This document shows, piece after piece, positions 1 through 13,975 of a stretch of DNA of 64,000 nucleotides. A program made the translations under genes and the position numbers. Numbering within the stretch: position 1 is the stretch's first letter; the number at the start of each line of letters is the position of its first letter. The notes under the pieces were generated by a model, which was given only the letters and a program-made list of their open reading frames with translations, was not told the DNA's origin and did not search any database. The stretch comes from Trochalopteron elliotii (Eukaryota > Chordata > Aves > Passeriformes > Leiothrichidae): the NCBI GenBank assembly GCA_024734555.1, contig JANPWX010019792.1:1473597-1537596 (forward strand), written 5' to 3'.

Positions 1-1521
1 TCCTGGCTCTTTTCTGCATTGCATGTTCAACAGAGATTGTTCAGGAACAATCTGGCAGAAGGCCAATTCTGGGACCAGAGATAGGTATGGGCTGAGTGTA
101 AAGAACTCCTCTACTGCAGAGTGTAGAGGACATAACTCCAGTTACAAATATTATGTAATGTTTTGTAATTTATTGTATTGTGACACAATAAACCTGCATA
201 CACTGGTATGTATTTAATTTAGTTTCTCACCTTATAATATATTAGAATGCAAGGAGATATTCCAAAGGTTTTATGCCTCTGCCTGTCTTTCATGATTATA
301 GCACGGCCAGAGTATTCTCGTGAGTATGTGTTTGCACAGCCAAATTTACTACTGTTTTATCAATGTATTTCTTACTTTTGAAACAGATAACACCCAATCA
401 CCACTTTAAGGAACAATATTTGCAGACGGTAAGTTCTGGACCAACCACTTATATGTCAATTGTCTGGGGGAGAGAAATGTGGAAGTTTGTATCAGAGAGG
501 GTAGTGTTCCTGGCAAAAAAACCCTTTCTATAATTTAAAGTGTCCTTTACAACTTATCCTGGGCCAAGACAATTTCTGGTAAATGACATTGGCTGCAGTC
601 TTCTAAAGACATGCTTTTCCTGTACCCTGTATGCAATCATCACAACTACCTTTACTAAAACAATGCGATCAAAAGCTATTTTAAAATTTGATGGTCTGAT
701 TAAGAGGATATGTTTTCATCTTTTGACATGCATGCAGTTATGTGAGCAGGATTGTGAGCCTTATTCAGGTCAGAGGGCGACAAGAACTTAGCTTTGGGCA
801 GTGTGTTTGAATTTGGTGTCACACTGAAGATCTGTAACATGTGGATATTGATAAAGTATCCACCAAGTTTTTTAGTAGTTTCTCAAAGTGGCTATTTGAC
901 AGCAGTTTTACTTCTACTTAGATTGGGAAATGAATCCATTTCAAAGAGCATTTGTTCTGCTCTTTCTTCCTTGTCTTGCTCAATTAAATATGCAATGGGA
1001 CTCTGATGTCCAATTAACCAACTGTAGCACTGAAATTACTTAATATGTTTACAGGTGGAGGCTGGGCATCTAATGTAAAATGTGTGGCTCTTCACAAAAT
1101 ATGTTATGCATATGATATAGGATATGTTTGAATATCCTTCCCTGTGTAGTGCAGTGTTTTACCTTGTTAGGTCTGATAATAGAATGACTTCTTCTGGAAG
1201 CCTGATATTCTATCTCAAGATTAATTTGAAAAGAGTATGATTTTTTTTTAAATCAGTCTCCAGCTGCTGTACACTTTTTGTCCTTTAGTTTCTGTCACTT
1301 TTTCCAAAGTACCCAGTGGTTGTGCCACAGCTGAAGTTCTGTGGACACTTCACAAAGGCCCTTTCTGAGAGCAAAAGGAAGAAGTGCAGCCTAGTGGTGC
1401 ACCTCTGGTTTATGGCTGCTAGACTGTAGAGACCAAAAAACTGTAGGGACATCTGTACTCCATACCAGTGTGAATGATGATAAACTGTGTCTGCAAGGCT
1501 TTTCTATAGCCTCAGTGTGGG
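1..1521. other. AT-rich unique sequence, no gene seen
   Basis: No splice-bounded exon, repeat family or RNA gene was recognised here. The open frames are all under 85 codons, have no recognisable motif and look like chance frames. Confidence 0.6.
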
Positions 1522-1801
1522 AGGGTGAGAGAAGGAGCAAGAGAAAAAGGGAGGGAAGAAGGGAGGGAGGAAGGGAGGAAGGAAGGAAGGCAGGAAAGAA
1601 GGCAAGAAGGCAGGAAGGCAGGCAGGAAGGCAGGAAGGCAGGAAGGAAGGCAGGAAGGCAGGAAGGCAGGAAGGCAGGAAGGCAGGAAGGCAGGAAGGCA
1701 GGAAGGCAGGAAGGCAGGAAGGCAGGAAGGCAGGAAAGCAGGAAGGAAGGAAGGAAGGAAGGAAGGAAGGAAGGAAGGAAGGAAGGAAGGAAGGAAGGAA
1801 G
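1522..1801. repeat. GGAA/GGCA purine-rich microsatellite
   Basis: The tract starts as impure GGGA/GGAA. It becomes a regular GGAAGGCA octamer array at about 1616-1739 and ends as pure GGAA, with 1740-1801 containing only purines. Two plus-strand frames stay open across it and would encode Glu/Gly/Arg/Lys/Ala/Gln repeats (about 111 and 120 codons). These follow from the repeat having no stop in those frames and are not evidence of a gene. The two-zone structure suggests that a single GGAA to GGCA change was amplified with the array. Confidence 0.97.
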
Positions 1802-4800
1802 TTAGTTCTAGTTGGAGTTTGGGGTTGTTTCTTTCCTTATTTTGGATTTGGATTTTCTTGAATTTTGAGGTTTGTTTTGTTCCTTGAAATACTCAGCAGA
1901 GCACACAATCCTGAAGTCCTCATTCAGTTGATGCTCCTGCTGACTTCCGTAAGACTTCTCCATAACTGGAGATAATTGTGTTAAGGCCCATACATGTGTT
2001 AAAGACTACAGCCAGCATTCACATTGTAAACTAATTGACTGTGATGGAGCATATGGATTGACACATGAGCTTACAGTATTTTGAAACAGTTATCAATAAA
2101 TAAAAACTGAGTGTTATGATATGTAGCCAAGAATAATTAGGGGAAAAGAAAAGCAGACCTCTTAGGTTTGTCAGATTTCCTCTCTTCTTCCAAAAGTTTA
2201 AATGGATTTTGTTTTCAGACCTTACTCTTTTTTATTTTAACAAAACACTTTTGCTGAGAATACTCTTGTTTTGCAGAAAAGCATTTGTTTAAGATTTAAA
2301 GGACAAGGGGGAAAACCCACTAACAGGAAAAACCTCAAACTACACTGGAAGTCTTATTACTAGGATTTCTTTCAGCTCTACATTCACCATTGGTTCATCA
2401 GGGCTGCCTGGTTTGGTTCCTATACCATAATCATGCCCTGATACAAATCTGCTGGTGATCATTCTGTATGAGCATACTGCCATAATACCCCTTCTGAGAC
2501 GTTGTCACTTATGCAACAGTGTGGGAGGGTTCCTGAATAGTTCTGAAGCTGTGTCCTAGAACTTCTTTACTGCATTAATAATAATAATAATAATAATAAA
2601 ACACAAAAAAGCCACAAAAAAACCCAGCCCATAGATTATGAAGATATTTCTTTCCTTTTCTTTTAATTCTCCCATGTCTGCTTGAAATATAGATTTCCTT
2701 TTTATCTTTCTTGCCAACAGCTGTCACTGAACCAGATACGTGGAGAGGTGATAATCGCACAAAGATCGTCTGTGTGTTATCAATAAGATTTTGCTTCTAT
2801 AACCTACTAAGCAAACATTCTTCAGTCTTTGGTGCATTTATTTTCACATCAACACAGTGTCACTGAAGGATAAGATCCGAAGAACTTTGCAATTGCAAGA
2901 CAGATCACAACCTATTCAAGAATAAAGTGGGAGATAAACACTTCATAAAAATAACACTCATCCTTGGAAAAGACAAAGAATGTTCATTTTATAGGCTTTG
3001 TATTGCATCCTGTATATCTTTGATAGAACAATCCTAGCTTCATGAGTCCCTTTGCCATTCCCTCGGAAGACAGAAGAAGTTCAGGCATGGCTGTTTATGT
3101 CAAAGGGGTCTCTTCAGATGGGTACACAAAAAAACACGGGTGCGAACAGCAGTGCTTGTTAATGGGGAGGCCTCCTCATGCCCCAGCCATATCCCCCAAC
3201 AGGAGCTGGTCCCTCAAAAGAAGAAATGTTGGAGGATTTTTCTCCCTGCAGCAGCCCCTGCTCCTGGAGTTCAAGAGGGTGGAGTTCCTGCAAATGTATG
3301 GTCTCAATATTTTCAGCCACTTTGGACTTGTGACTGAGGGAGAGCCTGGGAAGAGCTGAAGAGAGTCTGGATGCCTGAGCTCCCACAGAGTAAATGCAGA
3401 AAGAGACAGAACTGTTCAGAAGACTCATCAGAGCACACACACTCAATGTCTAAAATTAGACAGTGTGCACACACCTCTAGGGAGCTTATGTTGCCTTAGA
3501 TAAGCTCTAACTGTATTATGAAGCATCCTAGGAGTTGATCACAGCTAAAAGGAGAAATTGAATCCACAAGAATCCTCACTATTTTCATGGCTGTCTCACT
3601 TCCCTCTCCATCTAACTCTAAAATGTCTCTGTGGCCTGGGACCCATTGGAATATGAGGAAGAGCATGAGAGAATCTGTTCCATGTCTGTGATCTCCCTAG
3701 CAGGCTTCCCAGTGCTAGCAGCCATTCTTCAAGCTGGGCTGCAGTGGGGCAGGAATGAGCTACTGGTGACAGAGGAAATGAAAATTTAGGACAGACCTGA
3801 AGTGCTTTGGGCAGGAAGTGCTGAGGTGCAGAGACTGTGTGCTTAAAAGTCATGCCTGGAACAATGATTCATCCATCCCAAACTAAAGGAACAGTCTCTG
3901 TCTGCCAGGTCACTTAGAAGCAGCAGCAGTGCCACACAGGAGGCATGTAGGTTGGGGAAATAGGGCCTGCAACATCTTGAGCAGGTTCTGCCACCAAAAT
4001 GTCATGTCATGAAGCCACAGATGAATGAACCAACCATCTTCTGAAAGGTGCATGAGGAAGAAAGGGGAGAGGTGATGTTTTGGCCTTTCATCCTAAGGCC
4101 ACCTGGCAGTTCTGCAGAGTTCTTGGATCAACAGCTCCACATCTGCAGCAAAGAGAGCTCCTGGGACAGCCAGGGACCCCCACTCTCTCTTTCCCTTAGG
4201 CAAGGCTAGAGCCAAGTGGTCTTTAGTTTTTTCTTTCTTCAGCTGTCTTTCTGGTTTGCTGCTATTTGTCCTGGGACAGCCCATAGAAATAGACTTCCTA
4301 CTTTTATATCCTTTTTTGCTACAGCAGAACAGTAATATTTGGTCTAGATGTACTTGTGGGGTATTTCCCAAAGAATCAGTAGATTTTATTCATGTGTTTT
4401 GGAAAAAAACCCCTTGATAAGTAGATTGCAGCATATAGGCCTGCAGTATCAAAATTTTACTTTCAGTGTGCAAATAATTCTCCAACCACAATTTACTGAG
4501 GGAAGATTTTCTCGAAAAAACAGCAAAGCATAGCACTGTAGTTCCTCAAATATAACCCAGTTCTTGCAAGGTGCTGAATTCACCGATCCTCATTGAAAAG
4601 AAGAAGTGAGGATGTTCAGCCCCATGCTTTGTAGGGGCCTCTTCTATTCCCAAACAGGGAAACTGTGATTTGAAGAGTCAAATAGTGAAGCTAGTACTCC
4701 AAAGATGAGTCACTCTCTTCATTTTCGCAGCAAACGTCTGTGCTTCAGTGTTTTGCATAATCTGTTCCCAAGCTAAATCTTCTCACCAGCTTTTAAAAGG

Positions 4801-7800
4801 TGTCCAAGTTGTGATTTGAAATTCTAAATTCAGCATTTAAGTGCACAGGTTTTATTTAAATGATTTCCTATTGGAATTCAAAAATATATCAAGTAGAGGT
4901 GAGTCTAAAAGTCTAGCATGAGAGTCCTGTGCAAATTCTTCCAGCCTCTGACCTGCCTTTGATGAGTTGCCCCATCTGCCTTACTTTAGTACATCGAGTA
5001 TTTATTTTGTCCCAAAGTCACATATTTGATAAAAATAGTGCTGCATTGCTATCAGATAGAAACTCTGTAGTTTAATATTTATCCTCCTCTTACAGTTTTT
5101 TTATGTGATTATAGGAATGGAATATGCTGAAAGAAACCTAAATGCTCAATAAATAATTTTTTATGTAGTATGGGGTGGAGATCCCACTGTTAAAAGTTTT
5201 GGGGCTGAGATGCAGCAAAACACAGAGCTTCCAACAGTCTGTAAAATTTTCCCTTTTTTGAGATGACATTTTCCAGAATTAATAGGGTACTCCTTGGGAT
5301 TTGAAATGAGTCACAATGATAGACTGCAACAAATTGTTTAAAACCTACCAGCATGAAAATGCTACCAGTTAAGCATTGTGAAAACTCACAAGAAGACTCT
5401 TTCAGTTGCCAGCCTCACCTTACATGCTTACCTTGTCACCACCCAAGGAAAAAAATTATATTAATATATAATTATGCTATTACTACACCTGTTTTGCACA
5501 CAAAGTCTCTGTAGGCCTCTAAGAAAACAGATTTTTTTAAAAATATTTCACTGCCTGGTTGTCTTTATTCCAGACAAGGCCCTTTCCAACTGGCAGAGCA
5601 GAGAGCAGGCTTTCCACCTGAAATCCACAGAAGTTCCTATCCCTAGTGGCCATGATCCAGGCAGGTACTCTCCTCATCCACACTGAAATCAGGGTCAGCA
5701 TCATGTTACTGACTGTCCCCAGACAAAATTCACCCTGTTGAGATGAATTGGGAGAGGGATAGTTACCCAACAATCTTTGTCATGACTTAGGGTTGGAAAC
5801 AAATCAACAAATCCAGCCATGCATGATGTAGGAAAACCCATGTTTCAGCAATTAATTGTGTGGAGTTTTTCTGTCCCAAGCAGCAAAACAGAATAAAAAT
5901 AACATAATTTTTGGTAGTCCATTTAATAGACCTAAGACTCCATAGTTGGTGTTTGGTGTGCTTTTTAAAAATCAATCAATTTTTTAAGACTGATCTCTCC
6001 CCGCTGACCTTAAAGAAAACAAGGCTATTTAAAATGTTTGTCATTTCACTTGAATTGGAGCATTTTTTAAGGTTCTTTTTACTTCCATAGGAATTTGACT
6101 GTTTTTAGTTTAGTCCTTTTGAGTCTCAGTTAATACTATTCTGGCTTTTCTACAATTGAATCTGAGATAAAACATGATATATGGAGTAACGTGTTTCTGA
6201 AGAGCAAACTTTGTGAAAAACTACATATTTTAACAAAAAATATCTATACTGCTAAATTTCTATATGAATAGAACTTTTTGGTTTCCTGCTGGGTATTTAA
6301 AGGTTGAAGTATCTCATCCAAGATTCCACTCAGTGTTGAGGCTCAGTGTGTGTGATATGTGTAACCAAAGCAACCACAGTGTACTAGAAACACTGTGCAG
6401 TCATTTTTGAGGAGGGGTATTAAAAACCAACCCTTTCAATTTGAAACTACAGGAAAATTGAAAGTTAACACAATAGACACAAATCAGAATTTAACCAGGA
6501 CAACCTTGGGTAATCTTTTTATTGTGCAAAGTGCTGATGACTTTTAGTCAAATCTCTGAATCCAGAATTTTTTATCACCTTACCTGAGTGCAAATCCTTG
6601 CTTCAACAAATAATCTATTACTACTAAGTTATCAGCAATAAGGCTTTGGAATAACTTGTTAACCACTTCAGAAAGTTGTTGTACTGGTCAGGGAATTTCA
6701 CAAGAAGCTCCACAAAACAGTGGGGATATTTAAGAGTAGTAATAAATTTTCAAAGATAAATTGAAAGACATGTTTGTGACACAACATATTAGTATGGAAG
6801 AGCAGTAAAGGCTTTTAAAAAACCTTAGATTTTCTATTTGTCTTGAACTGTGTATTTATTTTCAGTACTGTTTCACATTTTCTACAGTATCTGAGTTCAA
6901 ACTAACTATATATTAACACACTCATCACTTCAAATTTGAAAGAATATTGTTTAGAGACTTCCTTGCTGCCAGTTTTGCATCTATCTTACAGGCAAGGGGA
7001 AATTCAGGTTCTCTGTTTCTTGTTCAGCTTCCATGTGCATGAAAGGTCAGCCACAGTCTGGCTTTAGTTGTGGGAAGGAATTTTTTACGTGGGTGTTTAA
7101 TTAGGAATAGTGAGATGAAATTTCGAGAAGAAAATTTTAGGATGGATGTCAGGAATACTTCTGTGACAACAAGACATTTCAAATTGTGAAATAGCCTTCA
7201 AAAGCAAAAGCTGGAAATTCCAGTACTTAGGACTTTTTAAGGTGACTGGACAACTATGCAGTGGAAATTATAACACAGGAAACAAGCAAGCCATGAGGGT
7301 AGAAAGGTGTTAACACCTGAGACATACAATGCTGCACGTTGAGGTTTCCCCAGAATTTATGACAACCCATAACAGCAGGAGCACACAAGTCTTCTGCAAC
7401 CATTGGTGAGCCATGGCACAGTTGGAGACAGGAGGAATGCAAAAATAAACACACACCAGGCCGCTTCTTGCCTTTCTTGCTTGATGTATGGGAACACATA
7501 CAGTGTCTCAACACTGGTAGAGCTTCAGTTCCATAAAGGCATGTATCTCCTTGCTGTCTCTTCCCACTGCTGTGAGAATGGTGGAAAATTAACACCAATG
7601 TACATTGCTTGGAGCCAGTTCTCTGGTGGTGAAAACACCAGTGCTGCTGCCTCTGATTCTGACTCCTAAATGAGCTCTCCCCCGGAGCACTTTGTCTCAA
7701 CAACAAAAATTTTGTGCCCCCCTCTTCCTGAGCTAGAACTATTGTGGTACTGAAAATACAAAAGGACAAGACTGAAATACCTGCACAGTCCTTGTTAGGG

Positions 7801-10800
7801 AGAAAGATAGAGCTCATCTGATGCTGTGAACATGTTGTAAGCCTTCCCATTTTGTTTCCCAGCTCCTGTCAAAACCAGAGAAATACAGGAGTCAGCCTAG
7901 CACTTCACAGCAAGCCAGCTATTGCACTGTGTGCTGTGAAAATCACTGCTGTTCTTCTGGAAATTCTTTAAAATTCATGGGTGACTGATGAGTGAGTTGT
8001 TGGTTTTCTCCTGGATGTGCTGTGCAGAATGTCAGTGGTTATCTAAATATGACCCCTAGTGTTCAACTTGCATGACAATTATTTTAAAAAATTATTGTCC
8101 TTACTAAACTTCCCTTAAGAAGAGGGTCATCTTTTCTGATAATCCCAATATCTTACCTGAAAAAAAAATACTAGATTATCTCTGATCATAAAGTTAAATT
8201 TGTTGAAGATATTGCTTTCAAAGCACAAAATGCTGGAGATTGATTTGATAATTTTAGAAACCATTGTTACAGACTGGGAATAATCTACATTGAAAAACTA
8301 CTTTCATATCTGCATGGGAAAATATTGTTAATGGTAGAGCATCAGTGGAAACAATTGTACAGTTCTATGCATTGCATTTAAGGAGAGTGATGAAGACTAT
8401 AGTACAATGACTGATACAAGATGGCTCCTGAGAAAGAGCTTCTTTATTTTTTGTTTCATTCTTGGTGCTGCCACTGATTTTCCAGTATGTTTTTCATTTG
8501 GTCATTTAACCTCTGTGTCCTTGTGTTTCCATCCTGACAAAATGCACAGACACATTTTCTTGTATGAGGTTTGTGAGGTTTAACAATTGTCTGTAAAGTT
8601 GGATGAAATTTGGAGAAAAAATAAAATTGACTTGTGACCTGGTATTTTTTTAATTGTAGGAAAAGGCTGAGAGAAACTGTACGTATTTACCATAACCTAT
8701 TTAGTTTAAACAATCCAAGACACAGCATGGGACCATAGGCTACAGAGGAGTGCAAGGCCACCAGATAACACTGTGAATTGCATGATGTTAAGGGAGGAAA
8801 GGGAAAGGTGCTGTGCTTCAATGTCCAGGCTGCAGATGTCTGATATCTGCTCTGCTTTGAGCAAGGATTGACACAGTTAAACTTCTGCTTTAGTTTCTTT
8901 CTTCCTGCTCTGATACTTGCAGTATTGCCACATGTTTTTTAGAAGGACAAACAGCAACAATATGGTCAAAACAGAGGTCACTGAAAGCTTAGAGAATCAG
9001 CAGAGACAACCTGCTTTGCAATGCAGTCCCTTGCTGACTGTTTTACAGTGTGGGATCTGTGGATACAAACAGTTTATCACATTATGATAGGGAGAAATAT
9101 GGATGACATGTATTGTGAAAACATGTAATAGAGCCTCCTGCTCCCTGATTGTGTTTGGTAGCTTTGTGCACACAGGCGTCTTGCAAACTCTATTATTTTG
9201 CATCTTGTTCAGATATGGAAATGCTCCAGCAGGCTCATTTCCCATCTCATCTAAGTGCCTTAAGCAGTAATGCATATCTTGGATGTGCTCTCAAAGCCCT
9301 GTGGTTTATTTGCTTGAGTATTGTTATCACCAGAAATATCAATGTCACTTCAGCTCTGGCCTGCAGATCCCTTTTACAGTGTGCTGTTTCTCACAGTCTG
9401 GTAAGAAGCAGCACACTTTGTTGTTATGCAAATGTCTATTTGTGCCTGTTTAAATTTGATCTCCCTGGTAGGAAAGCATGCATCTCCTGAGGGCAGAAAT
9501 CATATATTATTTTTAATTTCCATGCCATACTCCTCTTAATGCTTTTGAGCTTAAAAATTGAATGCTACCATTTCCCAGCACTCCAATTTTACTTGCCTAT
9601 ATCAGTGAGACGGGAAACACGTCCAAACTATCACTTTGAAAAGTTAGTGGTGGATGTGGTAAAGGCTTTCCTCTTTACAGTTTTTCCTTGATCTCTCCTG
9701 CCACAAACGAGGAGGGACCACAGGGGCACATACATGCCTTGAATATGGATGTGAACCAGTTTGTGCTTACAGCCAGGGTGAGTGTGATGTTCAAGGCTGG
9801 AGTTAATTTTTCCAGTTAACATAACCTGTGTCCTTTCTGTCTGAAGACAAAACTAATTCTGGGTGCACACAGTGTGAGAATCTTGATCTCAAGGGCCACA
9901 TCCCTCAGACAACCTGTGGCACCAAAGTCAGAGCAGGGAATTGTCACCAAAGACATAATTTATGGCTTTCCCTGCAAGGAAACGTTTTGCTGCTGGATCA
10001 GAACCAAAGGGTCAGCAAGGAAGGTAACCAACCCACCCTGGTGATCTCTCCTGCCCTAACCTGACACAGTTCTGGTACAGATAGTCCTGGTGCCCCAGTG
10101 TGAGTGCAAGTGTGAAAGTGAAAACCAAGAAGAGCCAAGATACAACGTCAGGAGGAGGCACAGAACCACAAACAATGTGGGGCATTCCCATCAACAGGAC
10201 ATCCAGGGTTCACTGTGATGGGTGACATTAAGTGAAGGAGCATCACCTGCAAGGGGTGCCAGCTCCAAGGCCAACTCTTATGGAGCCCTGGGATTATGGC
10301 TGGGGCCTGGTTCAGATAAGAGCTTTCAGGGAGATGCAGTCTGCTGTAGAAATGCGAAATTGTTTGGTCAAGCACAGGTTCTGACACTTAGCCATTGAAG
10401 GAAACCTGCTGTGGGTTTCAAAGGGAGCAGTCCCTCCTGTCTTTCTCTTGCTTTGACCAAGGATAATGAAAAACACTCAAAGCAGAAGCAAAATTAACCC
10501 ATTAGGATGCTATCAGCAGAATCTGCAGTTCTGTGCTCTGTCTCCCAGGCAGAGTGGCAGGAAGCCAGCAGGGATTTGCTGCATGCCAAGCATTCCCAAA
10601 CATTGTGGAAAAATTTTCCCATCCTTTTTTTTCCAAAGCTGCCTGTTTTCCGAACAGTGATTGAGTGCTGGCAGTATGTTTCTGAGCACTTGGATGTGAG
10701 CAGACCTGTTTGTGCTGATGCCCTGCAAGGTGAAGGATATTTTTTGTTTTCAGAGGATAAAAATGGCAGAGTTTCAGTTCTTACCTTCTCAGTTCAGAAC

Positions 10801-13800
10801 TTCTATTGCTGATGAATGTTAATCAGACTGTGGGTGTACCTGGAAATATTGCAATTATTGCTGGGTCTTTCCGAAAGGTCCTAAATTAGCTTCACCCCCA
10901 CAAGCCCATAGAATTACTGGGGTTTTGAAATCTTTTTTCAGTTTGCTATAAAGTGCAGAATTTGGAAAAAATTTTGAGCACACCTGTGCTGCTCTCTTAT
11001 TTGTCTGTGCCCTTGCCCATGTGCTGAGTTGCTGTGAGGTTCTTGCCTCACCAAGCCACAGGCAGTTCAGCCACAGCATTTACATTATGCTTACCCTTGT
11101 CAGTGCCTGATAATACAATAGTGGTGATTCCACATCATTTCAAGGCAGGGTGAAAAAGGTTAAAGGCCATATAACACCCCATACTGACACTGCAAAGCCA
11201 AGTTCTGTCGTGTCCAATGACTAGAAGTGCCTCTAACACTTACCAAAAATCTTGTTTCTGTCATCACATGTCTGGTGAGAATCTGGCCACATTATACCTC
11301 CATCATTTGAGGGGTTGTGAGGACTGTGGGCTGTCTCAACAATCTGCTGTCCACAGCAATCTCCCTGCCTGTCCCTGAGAATCTTTAGCACACTGAAAAA
11401 TGAAAAGACTCAGTTCATGCATTAAAATTTTGAAGACTGAAGAAAAAGTTTCTGCTACAGACTGAATGACTCAATGTTTTGAGGCAGACAAAACACAAAA
11501 AAAATATAGCAGCAAAAAATATTTGAGGTATATGTGAAATTATTTTTAAAAGTTTGTTTTTAATTATTTGTTTGCTTGCTTTACTAGTGTCTTCACACAC
11601 TTTTTGTAGTGTCTTCACATTCCTGGAGGTTTTAATACAACTTCTGAAATCTGCACTTTGGCCCTGCAAGAAAAAGATAATTTGAGTGGATAGGTTTTTT
11701 ATTTCAATGAAAGGCTCTGGTCATATAAATTAAGCTGTGCTGACTTATACCAGAATATTTGGCCCAACAACTTAGTATAACATCACAGATGGCATATTAT
11801 CTGTGATCTGACAGTCATTTGCTATTCCATTATGGTGCTAACCACAGTTCGTTAAACAAGACATAAAAAATACATTTTTCTCAAGTTCCAGAAAAATGAA
11901 CAGATGAATTCTGAAAATAATGAACTACAAAGATGAAGTGGTTATGTTCAGCATCAATAATAATCAAAAAAAGAATTTGCATCCTAAGCAGAGCTTCTGT
12001 ATGTATTTCTGCTAGAGATTGATGGCACAGATAAAACCTAATGTCAAAGAGAACAGGATTTCCTTAGGCTATACAAATGAGAAAGACATGTTATTAGAGC
12101 AGCATTGCATTTAGTCAGAAGGTCAAGTCCAGTGTAATGTTTTTCATTAACCAAGATGTTTACAGTCCTGAGCCTGTATCATTTCACAAACAATGTAGAA
12201 CTTAATTGGCATGAATTACCTATGTCTGTGTATAGTGCACAGCCTGGAAACAGGAAAAATGCACATCTTAGGAGTCTCAGGGCTTTGTGGTAAAACTTTC
12301 TGAGATAGTGTCAAACCTGGCTCTGAGCCCAGCAGCTACCCGGATACAAAAGTGATGGAGATGTAACTACATGGAGAGACTCAGAAAATGAAAAAAAGAG
12401 GGAAAGAGGGAAAGGAACTCAGGCAGTCATGTTTCTCATCAGGTCACAACATGAGATAAGCAGTGGTGGAAGAAAAACAATCTCTGAGGAATCAGAGGCT
12501 ACTACTGTTCCTGTTCCAGGTCCCAGAACTGGTCACTGTAAAGTTCCTCTTTCTCACCTGGATGTTACAGAACACTTTGGTCAAAGAATCTCTGCACAGA
12601 ATTGCAAAAAAAAGTTAAGATGGGTGTAGAGGAGAATGAATGCTTTCCCTCTCAGATGAAAATATTGGTGATAAAAAGGACAAAAAAAGTTATTTCGCGG
12701 AGAGCATCTCAGATCCCACATCTTTCTGTTTACTGGAGCATGTTTAGCATAAGTCCATGTAAGTCATCACTTTTCCTGGATTTACTGCCTTGTAATCAAA
12801 AGAGGGGAAATTTTCCATGTTTCTTTTCCCTCTGTGTTTTTCTCTTCTTTATGACTTTCTGCTGTTCTCTTCATTTTTGCTTGACCTTGCTTGAGTCCTT
12901 TGAGCTTCTTCAGGCCCATATTAAGGCAGAATACTCCAGGCACAAAAACTGAGATCACACTCCTAGTGTGACAGAATGAGTGTTTGCTGAGGGAAGCACC
13001 TTCATCTTTCAGATCAGGTCTCCTGTAATCACAAAATTTGACAGGCATGAAACCATTCATCAAAAAACCTAAGTGGAAATGTTATAAAATTAGCCACATG
13101 AGGAAATATGCACCTGTACCTGGGTGTGCATGTGTACATTTTAGACCAACAGAGAATTACCAGATTTGAAGCTGATAATTTTATTGATATTATATTAATT
13201 GCTGATTATTGGATCTGTTTCATTATTTCTTATTGCCCTGAGAAAAGCACTGTATCTTAAGCTCAAGACATAGAGGTAAACAACTGAATATCAATGGCAT
13301 CTTTCTCCTCTAGAGATACATTGTCATTTTGTTATTTCATTATCACTTTTTCTCCTTTTCATTATTTTCTCTTTTATAATAATGTTAGGAAATACCTAAA
13401 GGAAATATTTCATTTTTTTCCTTGATTAACAAAATCACCATAATATTTGCTTTGCAGCTAAGAGGAAAGACTGCATTGATTGCAAGATGCACTGCATTGG
13501 GCCAAGTCTGAAAGTCAATAGTTTAGCAGTCAGTGTTTAAAGTTCAATTTTAAGGTAAATCTGAAATTGTTTAAAAAAAGACTGGGTGGATTATTTTTCA
13601 TTCATCTTGAGTGAGGTGTAGAGCTGGGGGCACCTTTAAGGAGTAAGGGGGGGTGGGTGAATACTCAGCTTCCCATCCAGCCCTTCCCTTACAGACACCC
13701 ACCTCTGACTATTACATGAAATTTGCTTGAGAATATCTTTGAAACAACAAGGTGCAAAACCGCAGGGGAAGTCTTGCAATATTTTCTTGAGAATAGCTGC

Positions 13801-13920
13801 ATCTGGTTTTCTCTGTGATTGCCTGGGAAAGGTATCTAGGAAGACCTTCAGAAGACAGTATCCTCAAGCTCTCACAACCTGAAAGTTCTCTGATTTCTGG
13901 TTCATTATTTTCTTTCTGTA
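1802..13920. other. AT-rich non-coding sequence, no gene recognised
   Basis: About 12 kb with no recognisable transposon or coding exon. Simple repeats include an AAT trinucleotide run near 2575-2600, followed by A/C-rich sequence to about 2630. A short AT-rich inverted repeat lies at 8074-8099. The longest open frame (7254-7850, minus, 198 codons) matches no family I know. Old unrecognised repeats may be present. Confidence 0.5.
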
Positions 13921-13975
13921 CATTTTTGTTGTTGTTGTTGTTGTTTGGTTGGGGGTTTTGGGTTTGATTTTTTTC
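13921..13975. repeat. GTT-run and T/G-rich low-complexity tract
   Basis: Five to six GTT units are followed by G-runs and T-runs with almost no A or C on the plus strand. It is one of several such T/G islands in the window (see 23376, 50488 and 52411). Confidence 0.85.

Noticed and set aside
1470..1887. Glu/Gly/Arg/Lys repeat frames of 111 and 120 codons
   Set aside because: Translation of the GGAA/GGCA microsatellite, with no independent coding signal.
3042..3359. 105-codon plus-strand frame with overlapping frames on both strands
   Set aside because: No recognisable domain, no splice context seen, and overlapping frames on both strands are equally long; probably chance.
12429..12629. Frame with a Pro/Gly-rich segment that looked exon-like
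   Set aside because: No family recognised and no convincing splice sites on both sides.
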